From NCBI GenBank assembly GCA_036872755.1, contig JAVHNS010000007.1:744001-808000 (forward strand): a DNA stretch of 64,000 nt. Reading direction: 5' to 3'. Below are positions 42,756-55,187 of this stretch, piece by piece. Made by a program: the position numbers and the translations under genes. The notes beneath the pieces are model-generated. The model saw only the letters and a program-made list of their open reading frames with translations, did no database searches and had not been told where the DNA came from. Every line of letters begins with the position of its first letter. The first letter of the stretch is position 1. Source of the stretch: Orbilia blumenaviensis (Eukaryota > Ascomycota > Orbiliomycetes > Orbiliales > Orbiliaceae).

Positions 42756-45320
42756 TCAACAGACACCAGCCGGAAACCATGACTTCGACTTCGTCGCCTC
42801 TCCCTCAAGCCAGCTGACAAGATGACTAAGCACACCAACGTTAGGTCTACCATCCTTCCAATGACAAGCAACATTGAAATACTTACTCAATATTAGTCCA
42901 GGGATCTCGGACCTGCTGGTCCCTTGCAATGGTCTGAGCCTCCTCAATGTTCTCCCTTTTTTTAACGAGTGTCTCTTCGGTAGCAAGCTTTCTCAGAGGG
43001 CATGTCCTCCAATGATCACTCGCCTTTTTCGCCCCTTCTAGTGTTGATGCGTCGTCAAGGACAAAGGTACACTTATTCCCATCCGCATCATGTCCTTTGC
43101 AGCTCCACGCCGGATCTTCCGCCGCCGTTACTGCCGCATTGGCTCTTTCCGAAACGCCATTCGATATGGACGTGATTTTCAATGCCGACAAAGAAGTTGC
43201 GACTTCCTCGGCAACTGGGTGCTTCTTAGGTCTCCCACGACCCAACCTCCCACCCCGCAGTCTTGCATTCCGTTTTGCCTCTTTAACAGGTTGCAGTAAT
43301 TCACGAATGTATGTCCCTGAATTGACATTCTGCAACAGCTCAACCGCAGTATCAAAGTCCCATTCCGTTCTATCAATGAGGTATTCCGTTCCGGGAACCC
43401 TTCTAATCAAACTTGAATCGTTTATTGCGTCCTTGTAGTACCCAGTGGCACATACGACATCGATGTACACAGCCTTCAGCCCGTGTTGCCTCCTCCATTC
43501 AGCGCTCTCATCAACGAGCTCCAAGAACCTTTCGTATTCGGACCGGTTCGTATTATTTGAGATTTGCTGATAAAGGGAGTGCAATTGTATCAGCTTCGAA
43601 ATAGCCTGGTCTCGCAGGTCGTCATATCCTGGATGGTTTTCATCTAGCGGGACAACAGGGGGTGCAGGGGTGGCCGTCTTATTTCGGGCTCTCTTCGATG
43701 CCTTCGATGCAGGCGGGGGCACACGTTCCTGGAGCGTTGTCGCCGTCGTTGACCTTGTTACCTTCTTAGCCGGGGGAGATTTTGATTTCAGGGAAGACCT
43801 TGAGCCAGGCAGTCGTGACAATTTACTAGCTCGCACCACGTTGGTTTTTACGGCCGGCTTATGTTCGATAACTTCCTTAAGCACATCTATTGACGGTTTT
43901 GGTGGTAGCTGGGGCTCCGGAGCGGTATGTTTCTGAGCTACTGGTACTGTCACTACCCTGCTAGCCACAGGTTTCGCCTCCTGGCCAAGAGCCGTAGGCG
44001 CATTAGACACCGATGAACTAGATGCGGCACCGAAATTCGATACTGTAGGTGAAGTAGACGAGGTGTTTGAAGAGCAAGCCGAACGGGTCGTTCTAAGGAC
44101 AACTCGTTCCGTCGACTCGTTGGAAGCTACCTGAACCTGTGTCGGGGGTTCAGGTGTAGGCGAATCTGAAAGAATGGGTTTTCGGTTCGACCTCCTGGAT
44201 TTCTGGCCAAGCTTGATGTGAACTTTTGGTTTACTCGAAGGTTCGTCGTTGTCCGTCTTTCTACGACGGGGGCCCGGCTCCTCCGTGGAATGGTCGCGGG
44301 ATTTCCGCTTCCCGCTTACGCCAGTCTCCGAAGTCCCGCTGCTGGCAGTACCAGAGCGGGCTCGTGTCTGCCTTTTTGCGGGTGGGCTAGGACCTTTCGC
44401 CGCGGGTGGATTCTTCAGCCTTTGAGCCTTCTTTTCATCTTGGTCCATAATTAATTGTTCTGCTTTTAACTTCGCAGCCTGCACCTCCGCAATTTCGCCC
44501 TACTCGCACCAAAATTAGCAAAATAAACAGACGCAAAGTTACACCCAGAGCTAAATATACCGGATAAGTACGACCCAAGTAAGGCCAAAATGGGGTCTTC
44601 TTGAATTTATTATTCTCAATCAGTTGGGCCATTATAAAGCGCCGGTGTATGTGGACCAGCCGTTCTACGTTATCGGGTGTGCCCAGAACCGGGTTATTAG
44701 CCGACAGCTAGTGCAGTAAACCTGTTAACTCAAATTCCACACACTAGATTTCAAGAATAGGTGACATACTTCATTGTATAGGTCGCTCATGGGCGTTTTG
44801 ACCTGTTTGCTCCGACTCGACAAACCGTCATACTTGTCCATAATGAAGTTATATATCGCCGCCTTCTGCACCATGGCGTCGTAAATCTTCCTATAGCCGT
44901 CCGCCGGGTGGATACCGTACCAAGCAGCACCACCTAGGGCCCAAATAACAATGCTCTCGTCCGCCAACCTTTCAATCGACCATCTCCTAACATTGGCGAT
45001 CCGAATAAGCTTGCCTTTCAGACTTTGTACGGTCAAGGGGTTGCGAGCTAGTCCAAAGCCGTCGTTAGCTTGGCACATTTCCGTCCAGATGAGCACAGGG
45101 GGTCTTTACCAAACTCCTCCAGCCCTTCAGGGACATCCTTTATCCGTCCTTCCACCGTAAAGGGTCCTTTCTCCAGCACGTCCAGTAAATCGATGAGATG
45201 GTCCGGATGTGTAGACTTTCGCGACCAGACAAAAGCATCTTCGAGGTCAACGGTAGGCCAGTCGTCATGGGAGATCTCGTTCGGATTTAACTCCTTGAGA
45301 ACCGACAATTCGACCAGCAT
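42756..45320 (-). CDS. RFTS (DNMT1 replication-foci) domain protein, Raf2-like, 768 aa
   Basis: There are five exons: 45110..45320, 44770..45047, 44561..44707, 42887..44499 and 42756..42813. All junctions are in frame, with GCTAAC/CTAAC branch points. Residues 18-220 fit the RFTS fold: HDDWPTVDLEDAFVW, GPFTVEGRI, then IVIWALGGAAWYGIHPADGY with the repeated aromatic and Gly pattern of the IWxxGxAAWY block. A disordered Pro/Ser/Lys-rich region follows, and near the C-terminus a Cys/His cluster (SCKGHDADGNKC, DHWRTC) that may bind zinc. There is no methyltransferase domain. In fission yeast an RFTS-like domain plus zinc finger occurs in Raf2 of the Clr4 H3K9 methyltransferase complex, and N. crassa DIM-7 is a related component, so a heterochromatin role is plausible. 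The start at MLVELSVLKEL is the first ATG before the domain. Confidence 0.75.
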
Positions 45321-46346
45321 GATATAGTATATTGCAGAATCCTGCAAAGATCGATAGCGCAAATAGTTCGATAGGGTGGGGTGAGGTGAATAGCGCAGCC
45401 AATCGGGAGTAGTATCGCTTCGACGAATGAACTAAACGAGTTCAAGCAGTAGGTTTGTTTATCTATCTTGTGATATGACGACAAATATCGAGAAGCGCGT
45501 CATGTCGCATGATAACGGGGGAAAGCGGTAGAATGGCGGAGGATGTGGCCGAGACGTGGAGAGATAATGGCGGGGAGGAAGTAGAGAATCGGGGGTTGGT
45601 TTGCGGATGTGGATGGTAGCGATGGATGTTTTGATGTGGACTGAGAGGATGTATGGGATGTACTGCAGGGGAACGAGCTTGCCGTCAGCTTTGGCGAGCA
45701 CCATCGACGAGTTGTTTTTCCGGGGGCGACTTCCTGTCCTTGGCAGATCAGGTGATCGTGTCTTCCGGATATAAGCATGTTACTCGGATATATTCCCAGG
45801 CCATCGGATATGCTCGGCTTTCTGTAAAAGGAAATATAGATGGGAACAAACACAACACATGAGCGAGTTCCTTCATCATCATCATGATTGCATAACCAGC
45901 CCAGATAAGCGGCTAATGCTCCCACTATTCGATGTATTCTAGTATCCTATAACTTGATCAATCACCATCACCATATGATATTTACTTACTTGCTTAACTA
46001 ATCGTAGCGATAGCTATCTACAATATTTTATTCCTGCTCGTATAGTATCTCTATCCTGAATTATCGTGAAGCAGCGGTGTTTGCCCGGGCTGTGGCCGTC
46101 AAATCATATTGCCCAGATCAATCACAAGCCGACCCGCATCGCCATCCTCCCCGTCCAGCCTCGTCATCTCCTTCCCGACACCCTACACATAATACATCCC
46201 GTACACCCCGAATTCCCCCGAATCCCTTATCGTCGTCATCAGTTTTCCCCGCTTCCTGTTCGCTATCTCTATGTAAAAGACACCAGTGCTTGTGTCTTCT
46301 TCCCACTGTAACCAGCCAGATTGACACTCCCTACGATCGCGCTCCT
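45321..46346. other. Divergent promoter region between the RFTS and YML020W-like genes
   Basis: This 1-kb stretch should contain both promoters. A 141-codon minus-strand frame at 45500..45925 is low-complexity and unlikely to be coding. Confidence 0.4.
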
Positions 46347-49228
46347 ATGAGCAAGAAACGCTCCAAGGCCACTCCCGCTGCCTCTGAGCCTTCCTCGTCC
46401 TCCACACCTCAGCGGAATCCTTCAGCTTCGACTTCGACAACCTCTATAACTTCCCAAGCAACCGCTACCACCCACCGGGATGACGCAAGTGTGGCCGGGT
46501 CTGCAATGTTCAAGCCTCGGGCATCGGCGTTGGAATCAACCGCCTCGGTCGTTCACAAGGTGAAAGTACGCAGCACACGCAGCACACGCAGCACCTGCCT
46601 CCCCTGGATCCTCAACAATCCGTCACTTCGAACATAAAACTGACTTACATTCTAATCCAAAACAGGCTCAAGTTCCTGAAACATTACAAGCAGTCTCTCA
46701 GACTATCCCCCAACGGCTACCGCAAAATCTCACTCGCTGGACAGGCTCCAAAACTACTGCTAGCACCAAAGTCGACCAAGAGACCGTAACACGAACACCA
46801 TCTTTCTCTGAGCCACCTCCATCTTTACTTTCGAAATCTCCACAAGCTCCTTCTCCAATGGACAAAGTCCTTTCAAGGCCGAAGCCGACCACCCAGTTAA
46901 CCGGTGCACCAGAGGACACGAACACGAAAGGATCACAGGAGGCATCAGGGTCTGATAACAATGATAGTCAAAAGTCGATAGCAAATGGAGATAATGGGAA
47001 GGCCGTAGATACAACAAATCCCGATATTCTTGACCCAGTCGAACCCAAAGTCGCTTCGGGATGGTTAGGAGGGTGGTGGGGTGGAAGCCAACCAAACCCA
47101 GCTACAAAGAATGCAGACACCTCACCAACTTCAAATGCCGAAACTACACCATTGACAAAGACATCAACAGGTTCGACAACACCGAAGGCACCACTTAACT
47201 TACCATCAATAGAGAACCTACAAGCCGACCATAGAACAGTCCAGAAGGTCAGGAGTGCAGAGAACCTGGGACTGAAAAGAGCCTTGAATGGAAGTACGGC
47301 TTCCATCAAAACCGCGCCTGCTACAATGGTGGATCTTCCTACAGTTACTATAACTACAGAAGAACCACCCCCTGTAGATAGTGCGCCAACGGCTGCGGCT
47401 CCAGCAGCAACCACCCAAGCTTCCCGGGGATCGTGGTTCGGTTACTGGTACGGAACAAACGATACAGCACCAACTACCAAAACCGACGAAAATGCCGATA
47501 ATACCAGGGTAGAGACACCCCAACCAATGGAGATAGATGACAGTACAACGCAGGCTGAGAATGGGAATACCAAATACTCCCAAGATAGTGTGCCAGCGAT
47601 AACAAGTGCACCAAACGGCCTAGCAAGTACGCCACCCCAGGCTACACAGCCTGAAGGTTTGTTGGCGAGAGGAGCAGCGTGGGTATGGTGGTCAAAGGCT
47701 GCACCACAGGCAGATGGTGACCAGTCAGTCGAAACCGGTGAAGTTGCGATAGCTGGGACTTCAACTGAAACTGAGCCTCAGAAGGCAAAGATTTCAACCC
47801 AACAGCCACAATCCTCGACTGCCGTAAAGCGACGGAGTGAATCACCACACTCAGTAAGATTGAGGCCAGATTCAGCCTCTGGATCGCAGCAACCATCCAT
47901 TCCTGTTGCTCCCAAGGAGATATCTCCGGCTGCGAAGAATCTGCAAAAGGTTCTACCCCCGAATTTGCTGGTGCCTTCTTTCGATTCCTGTTACTTCTCC
48001 CAACAGTCGCGCTCATGGTTCAAAATAAGCTCCGCCGTAAATCGCTTCTGGTCGGCACCAAAGACAGCACCACGTACTCAACTCTCCATTGTCCCAACTA
48101 TCCCCCGGATACGCAAGGCAGTGGCAATCGGTGTACACGGTTTCTTCCCGATGAAAATTCTCCAGCGGGTCCTCGGAGAGCCCACAGGCACATCAGTTCG
48201 GTTTGCGAATGAGGGAGCGGCAGCAATCCAACGATGGGCGGATAAACATAATCTGAGCGTCGATATTGAGAAGATCGCACTGGAGGGCGAAGGTCGTGTA
48301 TCGGACAGGGTCGAAGTGTTGTGGAAGCTGCTAGAAAACAGACTAGATGTAATCGAGGCAGCTGATTTTGTTCTTGTCTGTTGTCATTCGCAGGGAACGC
48401 CCGTAGGCGTGCACCTAGTGGCTAGGATGATCGAATATGGGATTGTCGAAAAGTCGAAGGTTGGAATAATCGGTATGGCAGGAATCAACCTTGGGCCATT
48501 CGGCGAATTGAACTCGAGGATTCTCACTGGATCCGCAAAAGAGTTATTCGAGTTCTCAAGCCCGGACAGTTTGGTATCGCAGCAGTATCTCGAATCGCTC
48601 ACTGCAGTTCTTGCGCATGGAGTCAAGCTGGTGTTCGTGGGTAGTATTGACGATCAGCTAGTCTCGCTATACTCATCGACCTTCTCGAACATCAGCCACC
48701 CATTCATATATCGCGCTGTGTTCGTGGATGGAAGAGTGCATGCGCCGGATTTCATATCCCATGTTGTTGGACTAGCGTTGAAGCTTCGAAACATCGGCGT
48801 TAGGGACCATGGGATCATCAGAGAGTTGTCCAGCCCACTGGCAGGAAGTTTATATTCTGGGGAAGGACATTCGAGAATATATGATGACGCAGCAATATAC
48901 GACCTCGGAGTTAGGCATACTCTAGAGACAACTACCAAGGAGTTCTTGCGAGTGCCGCTAAAGGTGGAAGAATTTCAGTTACCTTCGGCATCGAACCCTT
49001 ATATCCTCCCATGGGCCATGAGAGGCATGCTGGAGGAGAAGAGGGTCCAGAATGAGCTACAAGACGAGGCACAGACTTTGCTTGATGAGTTTTCAAAATG
49101 GCAGCCTGTGTCAAAGGTTTTGAAGGATGTCAAGTAAGTTACACCGGCAAAATACACGTATAAAGGCAACGACTAACATTTTGGACTACGATAGGTTTCG
49201 ACTAGAAGCAATACGCTCGAAGTTATAG
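46347..49228 (+). CDS. YML020W-like protein with alpha/beta-hydrolase core, about 904 aa
   Basis: There are three exons, 46347..46559, 46666..49133 and 49195..49228. The first donor could instead lie 6 bp downstream at GTACGC in the same phase. The last intron begins at a GTAAGT overlapping an apparent stop. Residues 1-530 are disordered and Ser/Thr/Pro-rich, with two tryptophan motifs (SGWLGGWWGG, RGSWFGYWYG). The C-terminal part carries a hydrolase-like core: VAIGVHGFFPMKILQR, PTGTSVRFANEG, and VLVCCHSQGTPVGVHL, where CHSQG stands in place of the GxSxG nucleophile elbow. The closest match I recall is yeast YML020W, a protein of unknown function. The intact Ser makes esterase activity possible, but no substrate is known. 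It is divergent from the RFTS gene. Confidence 0.8.
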
Positions 49229-50334
49229 ACATGGGATGGCTTTTTCTTTACAGTTTTTTAGTCACACGGTTTTTTTAGGCCGTTTTCGGTAGCATCTTAC
49301 AAGGGAGGTGCTTCTTCTATCCTGCTCCTTGTGGTACAGAGGAGGGCTCGTATTCAGCTAGGTTTTTAGTTTTGTTTCACGGGAGTTTTCTTTATCTCGA
49401 TTCCGATACCAGGACAGGCGTTTGGATGAGAGCACGGACTTTACTTTTTTTTTCAAACATAGTCCCTTCGACGCTGTATTATTACTAAGCCGCTTTAACT
49501 ATCTTTTTCATTGTAATTAGGCATTTCGGATACCGCAAGTTACTACAATTATTAATCCATCAAAACTTCATTTAACAGACTATCCCCGTTTCCGTTAAGA
49601 TGCCCGCTAGCCTTTTGACATACCAAACTAGCCACCGGGGTGCTGCATCCTGTCCGAGGTTGCACCGAGCCGAGAATGAGACATACCTGCAGCAATACCA
49701 GGTCTGCGTACCCAGTTCGATCGAGCTCCCACAGATTTCCCCCTTGCATAAGTGCTATCGTGACATTGGGCAACTATTACGAATTACCTACTAATGCAAG
49801 GTCTCGGACACGCATCCATACCTTGAACTAGAAGCTGCATACATGTACGTTAGCTACCTAGCTAGCTAGCTGGAGCTGTACCGCGGTTAGTGCCGAAACC
49901 TTAGGCATCTCTTTATCGGGCCCGGCGGAGCCTACTTTTTTTGGCATTCACAGATCGTGGTATGCAGATGGAATGTAATCTTGAGGATGGGATGGGTTGG
50001 ATTAGTAAGATCGTATTGTTCCCGTTGGGAGGAGTTCCTTTTTTTTGTTAGATCCAGAGATTTAAGCTCATACGCGCTATTTTATATAATATCGGAAATT
50101 GTCCTCCTTTCCAGTCTCATAATAAGGTTAAAGTTCGTAGGTTTGATTGATGCTAGCGCAGACCCTCAATCGCTCAATCCCAAAGTGACGTCGACGGAAT
50201 CGCCAATCTGGGAACGGTTCAACAAATATCCAACATCACCAACACCTCCAACATCTTAAGAATAATTTCATTCACGCATCCATTTGCCGCACCCCTATAC
50301 ATTTTACTTATTTCTTACCAGAGAAACTCCAATA
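49229..50334. other. 1.1-kb intergenic region
   Basis: The region between two plus-strand genes contains a CTAGCTAGCTAG palindromic run near 49857-49870. The 100-codon frame at 49957..50259 has no recognisable content. The end should hold the promoter of the oxidoreductase gene. Confidence 0.4.
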
Positions 50335-51700
50335 ATGCCTTCCGGTCCCCTCGGCGTCGCCATCATCGGCAGTGGCATCTTCGTAGAGTTAGTTACTCAT
50401 ATATTATGAACTATCTCCATCAGCTAGATAGCTATGACGTCTTATATATGGATGTTTAACTAACATAGGGAAATCAACAGAAGCCAGCACAAACCCGCCT
50501 GTCTTCAAGACCCAAGCCTGTTAACTCTCAAAGCGATATACTCCCGCAGAAAAACGGCCGTCGAAGCTATTATCGCCAATGAAACAGTTCCAATTGATGT
50601 TTACTCCGATGACTCGGAGCCTGGGAATCACTTCGAGGATTTACTGAAACGAACCGATATCGATTTCGTAATAATTGCGTGAGTAAATAAATCCAATTTC
50701 AATATAATATCGCCAGATCATCACGAATAAAAACTAATTAGAAATATTCTGGGGGAAAAGTCTTCCAATCCCCGTACAACCCGAATTCATCAAAAAGGTA
50801 CTATTGGCGGGAAAACATGTACTCTCCGAGAAGCCGGTCGCGAAGGACCTCGCCACTGCGAACGAGCTGATCAGATGGAAGAAGGCGCATGCACCGAAGC
50901 CCATCTGGTCCGTCGCAGAGAATTTCAGGTATTGGACTGCATTTGACTATGCAGAAGAAAAGGTTAAGGATCTCGGGAAGGTTCAAGCCTTTCACGTTGA
51001 GGTTTTGCAGTTTGTGGCGCCGGGTGGGAAGTACTACGGTAAGAAATAACATCTCTATACCAATCAAGATTATTTCGGGAAGACAACAAATGATTAGATT
51101 AATGGCTAACATGCTCTAAAAGAAACCGCATGGCGCAAAGCCCCTTCCTACCAAGGCGGCTTCTGCCTCGACGCCGGCGTCCACTTTACAGCTGCCCTCC
51201 GCCGCTTAGTCGGTGAAGACCAAATCGCCTCTCTATCAGCCTTCACAAATCTCAGCCAAAGTCATCTAACCCCAATCGATACCATCACGGCCACCATCAA
51301 GCTAAAATCTGGCGCATGTGGAACATTCTCAATGAGCCACGGAACGCCAGCTGCAAAGGTATTTGAATGGTACATAGTCTGCGAACAAGGAACTGTAAAG
51401 GTTTCAGACGGACCAAATGTTTTTGTAAAACCACTGGAGATGCCAGAGGAGTGGGTAGAATTTGGAGGGGATAAGAATGAATGGAGCGGGGTCAAGAAGG
51501 AGGTTAGGGTTTTTGCAGAGTCGGTAAGGAATGGTGAAGGTGCTCAAGGGCTTAGTCCAGAAAATGCGGTGGCAGACCTGGAGATCATTGAGAAGATGAT
51601 CCAGTCCGGTGAACAGGGGGGAAAGCCGCTCGAGATCAATGGCGGCATAGAACCGACGAGCATTTTGGGAGATGTGGTTGATATGATTAAAAATACTTAA
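50335..51700 (+). CDS. Gfo/Idh/MocA-family NAD(P)-dependent oxidoreductase, 372 aa
   Basis: There are four exons, 50335..50387, 50469..50678, 50761..51038 and 51123..51700, joined in frame (1119 nt). The Rossmann nucleotide-binding strand VAIIGSGIF (residues 8-16) starts exon 1 and is cut by intron 1. The conserved EKP motif with its catalytic Lys is at 111-113 (HVLSEKPV). GGFCLDAGVHF is the usual substrate-side motif with the His. Length matches the family. These enzymes oxidise or reduce sugars, inositol or related polyols, and the actual substrate cannot be told. It is convergent with guanine deaminase (287 bp between stops). Confidence 0.9.
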
Positions 51701-51987
51701 ATAATTAGTGACTACTTGCCTAGGCGATCAGTATCAAAGGATTCATGGCAGTTCCACGGGGTATTTCATGAACCATACCACATGGACATTTAGTTTAAAG
51801 TTTGTTATCATCAATCGATATTAGCTTGCACCCTCGAAGTTCCATCGAAGCCACGAATACCCCATTTATAGCGTGTACCTCCCTGTCACATACCCAAGCC
51901 TTCCGCAAAAAGTGTGTATGTGTCCCCATTGATTCAATATAAAGCTACTAGCCGTCCTCTACGAGCACTACCTATTTGACACGCCGT

Positions 51988-53917
51988 TTACAAAACCTCA
52001 ACCCCATCAACCCAAACATTCACCACGTTCCTATCATCCCCAGTGGTAACCCACTTCTCAAATAGCTCCCCCACACTCTCATCTCCAAACCTCGTAAATC
52101 TCATAGCTCTCGCATTCCCACCATCCTCGCCATCGAGTCCAAAATCCAACTTTAAAGCATCAAATCTCATCCCTTCTTCAAACGTCCCAATCATATCCTC
52201 CATCCCAAGTGCCTTCGCACCGCTTGCTGTAGCAAGATGGAAAGCATACTTGAAATCTACCGTCCAGTTTTCTTTCTTGATATTTCTATCGGTGGCAGTA
52301 GTTTCCCGGTTTACAGCTGCGAAAGAGTCGACACGGTCTTGAAGAATTGTAGTACGCATGTTATCGAGCATGGTACCGAATCCACCGGCCACATCTGTTC
52401 CTAACCCAATCTTGAGGTTTGGGAATGTAGAGTTGTAATAAGGAATTGGAACTGTCGCGCGAGCGAAGAGGATATTTGACCATCTATTGCAAACTCAATA
52501 TCAGTCAACCATATCCAGAAAAAAAAAGGAACAAGAAACAGTATACAGTATACAGTATACCATATACAGTAGGAGAACAGAAGAAACTTACGGACAGCTA
52601 ACCACCGTTGCACCAAGCTTCTCCATTACCCCCGCCTCAGAGTCTTTAAGCCGGCAGCAGTGGGCTAAAATTGTTTTATCACCTAGCAGGCCAGATTCCT
52701 GATATATTTCTACATCTCTGCGCCCGGGATGCTGAATCTCAACAAGTGCTTCCTCGTCAACTGACTCTGCTGCATGGCTTTGCACAAAACAATCGTACTT
52801 CTGCGCGATATCCCCTAATCCCTTCAGTAATTTATCTGAACATGTCGGTATCTTCACGTTATTAGCAGTTAACCTCACGCACAAAAACCCAAATACCATA
52901 TTCAGCAGATCAGAAGGAAGATTGAAAACATACAAACCTCGGTGTAATGACTGGCTTAACCTTCCCCTCCTTCCCACGGCCCCACTTCTCATAACACCAC
53001 TTCACAAACTCCTCCGTATCTTTTAAGCTCCCCTCCGTCGTTTCAATATAATAATCAGGCGTCAGCATATCTGCACATGTCTTCCCTACAAAAGCACGAA
53101 TGCCAGCTTTGTCACATGATTCCGCTAGTATCTTTGTTGCAGAAAGATGGTTTGAGCCGTAGAGAACGGCGGTAGTGGTACCGTTTTTGAGAAGGTGGGA
53201 GATGAGTTTTGGATAGATGTTTGAGGCGTGTGCTGGGGAAGAGAAGGCGGATTCGGCGGGGAATGTATATCTTGTACACCATATTAGTATAAAGAGAATG
53301 AAGCAAAAGAATACTTAAGAGATATTTGAATTACCGTTCAAGCCATTCCATCAACGGGATATCCGTCTTAGTGCCCAATTGCTAAATTCAGATATTTATA
53401 TTAGCTACTTGTTCATGTGGCCGCGAGGAGCCATAAAAATATGGTATTCTCGGTGTTGCGACTGAGCTACACAGCCCTTCAACTTCTTCACTTAGCCCAG
53501 AACCAATTATTGAGAAGCTAGAAGGTCGAAGGCGTGCGCATGTTCATCGCATTGGATTGCACCAACCAGCTGGAGCTCGGATTTACAGTACGATAGTACG
53601 AGGGACAAGAAACAAACCTTAAACTGCGGAGCACTATGATAGATCATGTCAGTAAACAACACCCGTAGTACGTCAATACATAGACATCCTACTTACTGAA
53701 TATGCAAATCAATCAACCCAGGCACAACAACCTGTGTCTTCTCCAGTTTAACAACCTCCAGGCTCTTAAACTCCTCACGGAGATCTGCTTCGTTAGAGCA
53801 TATCTGCCCAATAACCCCGGATTTCGTGATTACTACAAACACATTTTCACGAACTCTAAGAGCTTGTGGGGTTGGAGCATCAATGAATGTTCCGTGGATG
53901 ATAGCTTTGAGAGACAT
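51988..53917 (-). CDS. GUD1: Guanine deaminase (amidohydrolase), 458 aa
   Basis: There are six exons: 53697..53917, 53618..53633 (16 nt), 53335..53381, 52934..53270, 52592..52851 and 51988..52483. Branch-point motifs (TACTAATA, GCTAATAAC) support the introns. The metal-binding motif PGLIDLHIHAPQ gives His72 and His74, with His233 in QSHAAES, His271 in LAHCC and Asp324 in GTDVAGG, all in the usual order. The block LERYTFPAES is typical of guanine deaminase. The enzyme converts guanine to xanthine and ammonia in purine salvage. The second His of HxH is split between exons 1 and 2, and exon 2 is a 16-nt microexon. The ATG at 53917 was chosen because the first in-frame upstream start would be TTG. 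Confidence 0.93.
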
Positions 53918-55187
53918 GGTTTTTGGTGGGGACAAAATATGTGTGGAATGTGAAGTTTAGATGCAGATTGATGACTGAGTTTAAGTTCCAAGAGATCGAG
54001 ATCGACTTTAAGCTACTGGCAAGGACTTTGGTAACGCACCGATCTTCCCAGGACTGATATTATATCCCTAGGTGGCACTGAACTATTTCAAACTAGAGAT
54101 TTTAAAGCCTATACGTGCATTTTGACTTCTGAGGATTATCAATACCAACATTATAATTATATCACGGATATAGTAGGAGCACAGCTTCCAAAACATCCCT
54201 GGAAGAAAATTCATAATATTGACTTACTAGTTAAACTGCTAAAGTGACAATCATAAGCTAAAAAGAGTAAAGAGGAAGAAGAAACAAAGAAATCCGGAGG
54301 AGAGGGGGACAAAACGGCAGCTACTGGGAGTAATTTCTGTGAAATCGAGCTGGAAATAGAAGAATATAAAGATGGGCTAGTATACTAGAGAAATGAAGGT
54401 TTTGTACCGGACAATAACGTCAACGGTGTATGCAATACTTAAGTGGTTTCGTAAAAAAAAGGGGGAGAGGGGGCTATGGAGAATACATATGCTGCGTCGC
54501 TGGTAGAATCAGGAATGTTTGTGTGGCTTTGTAGCAGGATGATAAAACAAAATACACAAAAAGAATGGAAGTCTTCGCTATGTACACAGATGTAAACGGA
54601 TGCAATGCACATGCAGGTTCCGTTCAAAAGGTATATGCAATGCAGTGGCCAAATGGGCGCCTGGAAAGGCAAGGGCCAATTTTAAGTAAAAAACAAACCT
54701 GTCGCTTCGTTGGGGTCTTCGCAAATGTAAACTATCGCAAAATCTGTCTGGGTGTGATGAAGAGATTCACAGGGACCCTTGAACAAGGAATCGAAAGAAA
54801 AACAAGGCCGCAGAAATGTAATAAAGCAGTTGAAACACCATAATCTCCGAGCGCAAAAAAAGTCATTGGCGATTCTTCGCACCGTTCTCCGTGTATAGAC
54901 AAAAGCAACCGTGTTTGTTCCCGAATTTTTTGAAAAAAGAAAAGAGAATGCCCGTGGAATCGTGGGTGTAAAGTGAAATACGAGTCGTAACTAGATCCGA
55001 AAACCCCGGAAAATCATACCGTTCCAAAAACGTCTCTTGCGATTGTGAATGGTTTTTTTGGTCGTAATGTGATGGGTATATTGTTGTTTTGTACAAATAT
55101 TGAACGTCTACGTTAAATCGGGTTGGAATTACGTAGTGGGTTCTTTGCGTCATTATAACCGCTCGATGGTCGTGGGAACGTCCTCCT
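53918..55187. other. 1.27-kb intergenic, guanine deaminase upstream region
   Basis: This region holds the guanine deaminase promoter and the long 3' flank of the RasGEF gene. Open frames of 67-124 codons occur without protein-like composition. Confidence 0.4.

Noticed and set aside
45500..45925. 141-codon minus-strand frame upstream of the RFTS gene
   Set aside because: No recognisable pattern; the RFTS domain is complete from the ATG at 45320.
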